Assembly (NCBI GenBank): GCA_009885355.1
Contig: VFKW01000014.1
Coordinates: 1 to 11,501 of the forward strand
DNA: 11,501 nt
Direction: 5' to 3'
Source: Candidatus Berkelbacteria bacterium
Lineage (GTDB): Bacteria; Patescibacteriota; UBA1384; VFKW01
This document shows, one piece after another, positions 6,194 through 11,501 of this stretch (the first letter of the stretch is position 1; each line of letters starts with the position of its first letter). The notes under the pieces are model-generated. The model did no database searches and was not told the DNA's origin. It was given only the letters and a program-made list of their open reading frames with translations. The position numbers and the translations under genes were made by a program.

Positions 6194-7287
6194 CACCCCT
6201 CCGAATGTTTATTTCTACGAATCCATTGTAACACGAGCAAGGCTAAGGATAAAAAAATCATCACGCCGATAAGCCAGATCATCGCCCAAAATTTCCCTTC
6301 TCTTCCGCTGCGAAGCGCCAAATATCCAAAAACGATCGAAATTGAATATAAAATTACAACAGTTTGCTTGATACTAAAACCGGCTTTCATGAGTCGATGA
6401 TGAATATGATTTTGATCCGCCTGAAAAGGGGAATGATGATGCAAAATTCTACTTGTAATAACCCATATACCGTCCAAGAGTGGAATACCCATGACCAGCG
6501 ACGCCGTCGCCACTTTCCCACCTGAAATGATAGCTAAAATCGCCAGCATATACCCGATAAACATACTGCCGGTATCCCCTAAAAACATCTTTGCCGGATG
6601 AAAATTATAAGGCATAAATCCTAAAATACTTCCAACTAACAAAATCGCCAATATTGCTGTCGCCGGCTGATTGATCCTCGGGCTAATCGACAATAAAAAT
6701 ATTGCCAAACCTGAAATCATCACTACTCCGCCAGCCAAACCATCCAAACCATCCAACCAGTTCACCACGTTCATGATCAAGACTATCCAAAAAACCACAA
6801 AAATCTGTCCCCAGCTAATCGCCAAAGATCCGATCTGAAATGCCTGTTCGCCAAGCTGCAAATGCAAAGGCGCATTAAACCAGCTGATCGTCACCCCAAA
6901 CAAAGCCACCACGATCGCTGCGGCGAACTGAGAAGCTAATTTCCAACTCCAATTTAAACCTTTTATATCATCAATGAGCATTACTATAGCAATAATAATA
7001 GCGCCTAAAAAAACGCCCAATAAATTTTTGTCAATATTCCAAACTTTAGTTTCGATAAAATTAAGTCCGCCAGGCATAAATACCATGACTCCAATTGCCG
7101 TCAACCAAAAACCCAAAAAAATAGCCACTCCACCAAATCGAGGAATCGGTTTTTTATGCACATCTCGACTTCGAATAGATTGAACCAGTTTATGAGATAA
7201 AGCATATTTTCTTACCAAAAAAGACAAAGAAAAACTAATAATTCCAGTCACAAACAAGATTAAAATATAAATCCAAGCCGTCTGCAT
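6193..7287 (-). CDS. Undecaprenyl-phosphate sugar-1-phosphate transferase (WecA/TagO/MraY-like glycosyltransferase family 4)
   Basis: This is a polytopic membrane enzyme of 364 residues with about ten or eleven hydrophobic segments. It belongs to the family that transfers a sugar-1-phosphate from a UDP-sugar to undecaprenyl phosphate on the cytoplasmic face, the first step of peptidoglycan, teichoic acid or surface polysaccharide synthesis. Visible signatures are KPIPRFGGVAIF near residue 46, the MLIDDIKGL aspartate pair, NVVNWLDGLDGLAGG, KMFLGDTGSMFIGY, and the cytoplasmic QNHIHHRLMKAG histidine motif. The HIHHRL form favours the WecA/TagO branch (UDP-GlcNAc-type donors) over classical MraY, but the donor cannot be settled here. 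The ATG has only a weak GAG ribosome binding site. The gene lies 71 nt after ndk and overlaps the PH-domain gene, so it is part of the minus-strand cluster. Confidence 0.93.
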   Translation of the reverse strand: MQTAWIYILILFVTGIISFSLSFLVRKYALSHKLVQSIRSRDVHKKPIPRFGGVAIFLGFWLTAIGVMVFMPGGLNFIETKVWNIDKNLLGVFLGAIIIAIVMLIDDIKGLNWSWKLASQFAAAIVVALFGVTISWFNAPLHLQLGEQAFQIGSLAISWGQIFVVFWIVLIMNVVNWLDGLDGLAGGVVMISGLAIFLLSISPRINQPATAILAILLVGSILGFMPYNFHPAKMFLGDTGSMFIGYMLAILAIISGGKVATASLVMGIPLLDGIWVITSRILHHHSPFQADQNHIHHRLMKAGFSIKQTVVILYSISIVFGYLALRSGREGKFWAMIWLIGVMIFLSLALLVLQWIRRNKHSEG

Positions 7288-7310
7288 AAATTACTCAACC
7301 CGCCGTAGCA

Positions 7311-7356
7311 TCAGCTTATCAGCTTATTAGCTTACTGCTTACTGCTTACTAGCTTA
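7311..7356. repeat. AGCTTA/GCTTACT short repeat run between ndk and the transferase gene
   Basis: The run contains CAGCTTAT and CAGCTTATTAGCTTA followed by three exact GCTTACT heptamers (7330-7350) and a final AGCTTA. It fills most of the 71-bp gap. A 15-bp core (7320-7334) is identical to 5614-5628, at the other end of the same pair of genes. No promoter or hairpin with a T-tail is evident. Confidence 0.8.
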
Positions 7357-7358
7357 AA

Positions 7359-7949
7359 TTACTTAATTCTTCCCCAATCATTTCTATGCATCACCTGAGA
7401 CATAACGAGGTCATAATCAAGAATTTCATCTTTTTTAAACCAAAGTTTGATCTCAGTTTCAGCGTCTTCTACCGAGCCGGACGCATGAATTAATGTTTGC
7501 ATTGCTCTGCCAAGCTTATCGGCTACAGCATATGATTCCTGGGAATAATCCCCTCGGATACTTCCCAAAGGAGCAGTCAAAGGATTCGTGCTACCAGCTG
7601 TTTTTCGGCCTAGCTCTACTGCATGCGCGCCCTGCCAAATCATCGCCAACATCGGTCGGTTGCTATAATAATCAATCAAGCTTTGCCTTATTTCCATCGC
7701 CAATTCACGTGGAGTCATGTCCATTTTTTCACCTTTGGCTTGATAACTCTCCAAAGCTCTAGTCCCGGTTGGGATAAGCCAGCTATCATCATCTGGGTAA
7801 TGCTTACCGATTAATTCCTCGCTTGGTGCCATCAATTTTGCCGCGATCAATTTCAAACCTCGTCTCTCGAAACGCGAGATCAATTCACCGATTAATTGTC
7901 TTTGCACCGACTCCGGTTTTACTGCGATAAATGTTCTTTCACTGGTCAT
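7359..7949 (-). CDS. ndk: Nucleoside diphosphate kinase, long form
   Basis: The enzyme moves the gamma phosphate of ATP to other nucleoside diphosphates through a phosphohistidine and so balances the NTP and dNTP pools. The 196 residues contain ERTFIAVKPESV with the nucleotide-binding Lys at 11, then TNPLTAPLGSIRGDY (121-135), and the active-site motif TLIHASGSVEDAETEI with the catalytic His at 155. Ordinary family members have about 130-150 residues. The extra length is mostly an insert at about 53-100 (from DDDSWLIP to SNRPML), between the alpha/beta core and the strand before the TNP loop, as in other long-form NDKs. The ATG has a strong but close GGAGGT (3-nt spacer). It lies 53 nt after the M16 peptidase gene, probably in the same transcript. 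Confidence 0.95.
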   Translation of the reverse strand: MTSERTFIAVKPESVQRQLIGELISRFERRGLKLIAAKLMAPSEELIGKHYPDDDSWLIPTGTRALESYQAKGEKMDMTPRELAMEIRQSLIDYYSNRPMLAMIWQGAHAVELGRKTAGSTNPLTAPLGSIRGDYSQESYAVADKLGRAMQTLIHASGSVEDAETEIKLWFKKDEILDYDLVMSQVMHRNDWGRIK

Positions 7950-8002
7950 TATACCTCCGCTAAAATATTTGATATTATTTTAATTCTATACAAAACAAAT
8001 CA

Positions 8003-9274
8003 TTAATTCAACCTTAAGCATGATTTTATCGATTCCGCGTCTTCAAATGGACCGATAATTGCCAGGTTTAAATTCTCATTTGTAAAAATCCGCCCAGCCA
8101 CCCTCTGTAGATCCTCAACTGTCAATTTTTCAATTTTTTCCATGACCTGATCAGGATTTTGAATTTCCGGCATAAAAAGCTCCTGTCTACCATACCAACT
8201 CGAGACATTATCAGTATCATCCATCGACAAACTCATCATCCCTTTGACAAAATCCTTTGCCCGGCGCAATTCATCATCGGCAATTTTAATATCTCTCAAT
8301 TTTACAAATTCATTGCAAATTGCCACAACAGCATCGTTCAATTTTTCCAAATTCAACCCCGCATGCACGATCAATAATCCGGTATCTTCGTATGATTCAA
8401 CTCCAGATGAAATATGATAAGCCAAGCCCTTTTCTTCCCTAATATTCAAAAATAATCGAGAGCTCATCCCCTGACCCAATATTGTATTCAATAAATTCCA
8501 AGCATAACGATCAGGGTCGCTATAAGAAAACCCTCTCACGCCCAGTGCTAAATGCGCCTGATCTGTTTTTTTGAAGAAAATCGATACTTTTGGTTCCGTT
8601 TGTTTTTCAATCGCACCCTTAGGCTTTGCAGAATTGTTAAGTTTGGCCACCTTAAATAAGTCGCTAAAAATAGTCACTACTTCTTCATGCTTAATATTAC
8701 CGGCTACCGATACCACGATCGAATTACCATGATATAAATTATCCATATAATCCTGAAAATCCTGACGCTTGATCGCCAAAATATTTTCCTTAGTACCGAT
8801 AACTGGCCAACCAAGAGGCTGATCCGGCCACATCAAACTTATCAATATCTCATAAACATGACTAGACGGATCATCATTTCTTCGATTTATCTCCTCGATA
8901 ATCACACCGCGTTCTCGATCAATCGCTTTTTCATCAAGATTAGAATGAAAAATCATTTGAGATAAAACCTCAAAACCATTTTTGGCAAACTGGGCTGGCA
9001 ACAGATTCCAATAAGCGGTATGATCCTGATCTGTCCAAGCATTCAACTGCCCCCCCACGCCTTCAATCGCTTTTGCGATTTCCGCTTGTTCGGGATATTT
9101 CTCGGTTCCTTTAAAAAGCATATGCTCCAAAAAATGCGATATTCCGTTTATTTGCGGTGTCTCATTGCGACTGCCCGCCTTGATATAAACCGTCGTCGCC
9201 ACCGACTGCATCTGAGGCATTTCCGAAGTAATAATTCTAATACCATTTTCCAAAATCGTTTTTTTGAAATTCAT
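8003..9274 (-). CDS. M16 family zinc metallopeptidase (processing-peptidase/YmxG-like)
   Basis: This is a 423-residue zinc peptidase of the M16 (pitrilysin/insulinase, processing-peptidase) family. The inverted motif HFLEH at 47-51 gives two zinc histidines and the catalytic Glu50. The downstream zinc Glu lies in ERGVIIEEI (E127 or E128). The inactive C-terminal half keeps GMSSRLFLNIREEKGLAYHIS, the Arg/Tyr substrate-binding segment. Length fits the single-chain, two-domain form, which usually works as a dimer. I moved the start to the ATG at 9274-9272: AGGAG (9284-9280) lies 5 nt upstream, and the sequence from MNFKKTILENG is the normal family N-terminus. No signal peptide is seen, so it is probably cytoplasmic. 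A promoter at 9294-9322 makes it the first gene of the minus-strand cluster. Its substrate is unknown. Confidence 0.95.
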   Translation of the reverse strand: MNFKKTILENGIRIITSEMPQMQSVATTVYIKAGSRNETPQINGISHFLEHMLFKGTEKYPEQAEIAKAIEGVGGQLNAWTDQDHTAYWNLLPAQFAKNGFEVLSQMIFHSNLDEKAIDRERGVIIEEINRRNDDPSSHVYEILISLMWPDQPLGWPVIGTKENILAIKRQDFQDYMDNLYHGNSIVVSVAGNIKHEEVVTIFSDLFKVAKLNNSAKPKGAIEKQTEPKVSIFFKKTDQAHLALGVRGFSYSDPDRYAWNLLNTILGQGMSSRLFLNIREEKGLAYHISSGVESYEDTGLLIVHAGLNLEKLNDAVVAICNEFVKLRDIKIADDELRRAKDFVKGMMSLSMDDTDNVSSWYGRQELFMPEIQNPDQVMEKIEKLTVEDLQRVAGRIFTNENLNLAIIGPFEDAESIKSCLRLN

Positions 9275-9293
9275 AATTTCTCCTATATTCTTT

Positions 9294-9322
9294 ATTCTAA
9301 ACCAGAAAAAGCCCAATCGCAA
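9294..9322 (-). promoter_or_regulatory. Promoter of the M16-ndk-transferase-PH cluster
   Basis: On the minus strand TTGCGA (9322-9317), a 17-bp spacer and TAGAAT (9299-9294, 5/6) precede the M16 start. Transcription would begin near 9287, giving a leader of little more than 10 nt that just includes the ribosome binding site. It stands back to back with the promoter at 9334-9362. Confidence 0.5.
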
Positions 9323-9333
9323 TAGCCAAATTA

Positions 9334-9362
9334 TTGATATATATCAGAAAAAATGCTAATAT
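9334..9362 (+). promoter_or_regulatory. Promoter of the repeat-unit protein gene
   Basis: TTGATA (9334-9339, 5/6), a 17-bp spacer and TAATAT (9357-9362) with an extended TGC just before the -10. The predicted start is near 9369, leaving a leader of about 50 nt. Its -35 is only 11 bp from that of the divergent M16 promoter, so one bound regulator could affect both. Confidence 0.5.
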
Positions 9363-9418
9363 AACCCAAGATGATCGCTTTGTCACGTCCTTTACAATCT
9401 ACCTACTTGGAGAAAACG

Positions 9419-10540
9419 ATGAAAACAAAAAAAGAGTTACTCATAATATCGATGCTTCGAGCCATTATTTCCCACCTGAAAAATGGAAAAGCGCTTTATC
9501 ACCCGACTTTTACACTTGTAGCTCATATCTCCAAGTGTAGTCAAAAAGAAGTAATTAAATGCTTCAACAATTATCTGACGCAAGAGGAAAAAACAATTTG
9601 GCATGACCACCCATTACAAAAAGGCATTTACGAATCAATTAGATTATTTCGAGACCAAGAAGCCATAGCTCTAAAAAATGATCAAAAAATCAGCATTTAT
9701 TCGACAATGGCCATTAGTCACTTTTTTAACCTCACAAAAATCCAGTTATACGATTTATTTTCCTGTAACAAATCGGATTATGTGAACCAAAATACGCATC
9801 TAAAATCACTCCAAATCCAGGCAATTGCAAATTACATCCGTAAAGAAATCGCAAAAGCCGAATCAGGTGCAATCATACGCTGCCTCACCGCAAAGGAGTA
9901 TAAAAAAACGATAAATGCTCCCAAAATCCATATTGAACGAGCCATCAAATCCTTAACCAAGGAAGAACAAAAAAAGCTAATTCAATATGGAATAATCAGA
10001 TCAAAAGAAATTCAAAACTTCCCAACACAACAACCCAGCGACAATATATTATTGATCGCCAGCCTCGCTTATGAATTTGCCGTAAGATACAAGGCAAACA
10101 AGATCAAAAAACTCCCTTCCCAGATCAGAATTGCCAATTTATGCGGCATAAAGTGTTCGCGTCAAAATGCAAATCAGATCATAAAAAGATACCTTCCATT
10201 TGAATACAGAATCCTCTGGATGGAAAGTAAATCTGCATACCTTTGGCAAAAACCTGCAAAACCGGTAAAAAAGCCAAGACTGACATCCAAACCAAGAAGT
10301 ATAAAAACGAAAAGATTAGTGTCCGCTGTAAGACGAACGATTAAAGATTATATCAAAGGACGCACAGAAAAAATCATTCCTTTGCGCCAGATTTGCAATA
10401 ATCTACCGGAAGAACTCAAAATGAGTTATTCTAGCTTTTATATCATAGTAATGCGATACCTTTCCAATGATGAAAAAGCACTATGGCAAAGAGGAAAACG
10501 CAACGAAGCTATCGAGAAACTACTCAATAAAACCAAATAA
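9419..10540 (+). CDS. Unrecognised basic protein built of four or five related helical (HTH-like) units
   Basis: The protein has 373 residues from the ATG at 9419, supported by GGAG (9409-9412) with a 6-nt spacer. An in-frame ATG at 9371 has no such site. I do not recognise the family. The same pattern recurs: a Lys-rich helix, a short turn, an HTH-like pair of helices, then a signature of the form YL-x-x-(D/E)E-K-x-(L/I)-W. Clear copies of the signature are at 52-61 (YLTQEEKTIW), 258-267 (YLPFEYRILW) and 347-356 (YLSNDEKALW); SLTKEEQKKL (178-187) is a degenerate one, and 90-125 may be a fifth unit without it. The units are roughly 60-95 residues each. A basic proline-containing linker (about 277-300) separates the last unit. 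There is no signal peptide or membrane segment. High Lys/Arg content and the HTH-like units suggest nucleic-acid binding; this is inference. Confidence 0.8.
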   Translation: MKTKKELLIISMLRAIISHLKNGKALYHPTFTLVAHISKCSQKEVIKCFNNYLTQEEKTIWHDHPLQKGIYESIRLFRDQEAIALKNDQKISIYSTMAISHFFNLTKIQLYDLFSCNKSDYVNQNTHLKSLQIQAIANYIRKEIAKAESGAIIRCLTAKEYKKTINAPKIHIERAIKSLTKEEQKKLIQYGIIRSKEIQNFPTQQPSDNILLIASLAYEFAVRYKANKIKKLPSQIRIANLCGIKCSRQNANQIIKRYLPFEYRILWMESKSAYLWQKPAKPVKKPRLTSKPRSIKTKRLVSAVRRTIKDYIKGRTEKIIPLRQICNNLPEELKMSYSSFYIIVMRYLSNDEKALWQRGKRNEAIEKLLNKTK

Positions 10541-10545
10541 TTACA

Positions 10546-10573
10546 AAGCGAACACCCGTTCGCTTATTTTTTA
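10546..10573 (+). terminator. Intrinsic terminator of the repeat-unit protein gene
   Basis: AAGCGAAC (10546-10553) pairs perfectly with GTTCGCTT (10558-10565) around an ACCC loop, followed by ATTTTTTAT. It begins 6 nt after the stop codon. Confidence 0.92.
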
Positions 10574-10611
10574 TAAAAATAAAGGCAGCGCCACCAAAGA
10601 CGCCAGAAAAT

Positions 10612-10640
10612 TTGACACTTATCCCGCCACATACTACAAT
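10612..10640 (+). promoter_or_regulatory. Strong sigma70-type promoter of the Phd-proline-rich gene
   Basis: A perfect TTGACA (10612-10617), a 17-bp spacer and TACAAT (10635-10640, 5/6). Transcription would start near 10647. It follows the terminator of the previous gene, so the two genes are separate transcription units. Confidence 0.8.
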
Positions 10641-10679
10641 TAAATAAATATGAAAATTGGTAATTGTAAATTGTAAATT

Positions 10680-10696
10680 CCTCGCCGTAAGCGAGG
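10680..10696 (+). promoter_or_regulatory. Small hairpin next to the ribosome binding site of the Phd-proline-rich gene
   Basis: CCTCGC (10680-10685) pairs with GCGAGG (10691-10696) around a CGTAA loop, 2 nt before the AAGGAGG ribosome binding site (10699-10705). The upstream leader has an AATTGTAAATTGTAAATTC ladder. The GAGG arm is itself Shine-Dalgarno-like, so it may tune translation or protect the 5' end; this is inferred from position only. Confidence 0.5.
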
Positions 10697-10709
10697 ACAA
10701 GGAGGGTAT

Positions 10710-11501
10710 ATGGGACTTTCTGCACCATTGGATAAAATAATACCGCTTACAGACGCACGTGACAATTTTTCCAAAATTGTTTCTGAAATCGAACGCACAA
10801 CTGATGGAATGTACGTTCTGACCAAAGGCGGCAAACCATCAGTTGCGATCATAAATATCAATTATCTCGAAAAACTAGTCGGCGGACCTATGATAAAACC
10901 TGTTACTCCCGAAGAAGATGCAAAAGAACTAAAAGAAGAAAATATAATCGATGAATTAAACGCTGCTAAGGCAGATATTATTGATAAAAAAGAGATTATC
11001 GAAGATATAAAAGAAGAAACTAAACCTGAAGATCTAAAAGATATATTTCTACAAAAAACCAACGAAAATGACAAACCCCTAACAGCTCCAGAACCTGCCG
11101 TGTTATCCCAACCTGCAACTCCTCAAGCCACAAAACCAACTCCTCAGCCGGCTCCAACACCACCTCAAATGGCAATTCAACCTCCAAAACCAGCTGCACC
11201 TGTCAATCTAATTCCTCCTACAGCAATTCCTCGGGTAAATCCTCTCCCAACCCCAAATACTCAACCCCAAATGACTCCTCCTCAAAATCAACCGCCAAGA
11301 CCATTTCCACCTGTCAATCCAACTCCTTCTCCAGCTCCTCAGACAAATCCTCTCCCAACCCCCAACCTCCAACCCCCAACTAATTCAATTCCCCAACCAA
11401 TGCCTCAAAATCAACCACCAAGACCGCCGCAACCTCAAACTCAACCTCAAGCACCATCACAACCGCCAAGACCAGCTCCACCTGTCAATCCACTCCCAAC
11501 T
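10710..11501 (+). CDS. Phd/YefM antitoxin-like domain fused to a long proline-rich tail (3' end outside the window)
   Basis: The reading frame is open for all 264 codons to the window edge. The ATG follows AAGGAGG with a 4-nt spacer. Residues about 9-57 (IIPLTDARDNFSKIVSEIER, then YVLTKGGKPSVAIININYLEKL) fit the Phd/YefM fold, the dimeric DNA-binding domain of type II antitoxins that represses its own operon. A charged, probably helical region follows (about 67-122, Lys/Glu/Asp-rich). From about 123 on the chain is dominated by Pro, Gln, Asn and Thr, with recurring QNQPPRP, PPVNP and NPLPTPN, and is probably disordered. Ordinary Phd proteins have about 70-90 residues and a short toxin-binding tail, so this one is very unusual. 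No toxin gene lies upstream; one could lie downstream outside the window. The promoter at 10612-10640 is its own. It may be a regulator or scaffold rather than an antitoxin. Confidence 0.85.
   Translation, partial: MGLSAPLDKIIPLTDARDNFSKIVSEIERTTDGMYVLTKGGKPSVAIININYLEKLVGGPMIKPVTPEEDAKELKEENIIDELNAAKADIIDKKEIIEDIKEETKPEDLKDIFLQKTNENDKPLTAPEPAVLSQPATPQATKPTPQPAPTPPQMAIQPPKPAAPVNLIPPTAIPRVNPLPTPNTQPQMTPPQNQPPRPFPPVNPTPSPAPQTNPLPTPNLQPPTNSIPQPMPQNQPPRPPQPQTQPQAPSQPPRPAPPVNPLPT
11199..11501 (+). repeat. Imperfect in-frame repeats coding for the proline-rich tail
   Basis: CCTGTCAAT recurs at 11199, 11310 and 11481. AAATCCTCTCCCAACCCC occurs at 11237 and 11345, 108 bp apart. TCAAAATCAACC is at 11282 and 11405, each followed by a CCAAGACC box. 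The shared nucleotide blocks indicate recent duplication of units of about 36-41 codons and possible length variation. The array continues past the window. Confidence 0.7.

Noticed and set aside
9275..9322. N-terminal extension of the M16 peptidase (16 more residues)
   Set aside because: The extra codons run through the probable promoter, while the later ATG has AGGAG at ideal spacing and begins the normal family N-terminus.
9371..9418. Upstream ATG for the repeat-unit protein
   Set aside because: It has no ribosome binding site, whereas the ATG at 9419 has GGAG six bases upstream.
10650..10676. Leader peptide of 8 codons before the Phd-like gene
   Set aside because: The ATG has no ribosome binding site and the codons simply read through an AT ladder.

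Overview
The window looks like part of a small AT-rich bacterial genome of the Candidatus Patescibacteria (CPR) type. This is inferred from gene content and style rather than proven: a lone short rpmA, a dnaE with a Lys/Asn/Gln-rich linker, a long-form nucleoside diphosphate kinase, a wecA/tagO-like gene coupled to a small PH-domain membrane protein, and gaps holding AT ladders, GC-rich hairpins and short AGCTTA-type repeats. The standard bacterial code (UGA stop) fits every gene. No rRNA, tRNA, CRISPR array, transposase or integrase was seen.

Layout. (1) Positions 1-290: the left edge may hold the first codons of a minus-strand gene leaving the window. Before it lie a long imperfect stem-loop (44-108), a perfect 16-bp palindrome (112-127), a possible promoter and a terminator-like hairpin (149-185). 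(2) 291-1086: two small minus-strand genes of unknown function with excellent ribosome binding sites. A near-consensus promoter (1214-1242) and a leader of about 120 nt drive them, and their codon use differs from that of dnaE. (3) 1264-1752: rpmA (L27) on the minus strand with its own promoter and terminator, divergent from dnaE. (4) 1766-5341: dnaE, complete, with PHP domain, polymerase core, clamp-binding motif, OB fold and C-terminal domain. (5) 5342-5659: a 318-bp non-coding gap made of repeats and palindromes. (6) 5660-9274: a minus-strand cluster, transcribed in the order M16 zinc peptidase, NDP kinase, undecaprenyl-phosphate sugar-phosphate transferase, PH-domain membrane protein. (7) 9294-9362: back-to-back promoters. 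(8) 9419-10540: an unrecognised basic protein built from four or five copies of one helical unit, closed by a strong terminator. (9) 10612-11501: a consensus promoter and a gene, cut by the window end, joining an N-terminal Phd/YefM antitoxin domain to an acidic stretch and a long Pro/Gln/Asn-rich tail.

The recognisable genes are housekeeping: translation (L27), replication (DnaE), nucleotide balance (NDK) and envelope polymer synthesis (the lipid-linked sugar transferase with its PH partner). The novel part is concentrated in three places: the two-gene unknown operon at the left, the repeat-unit protein at 9419-10540, and the Phd-proline-rich fusion at the right edge. Nothing in the window shows that these three form one system.
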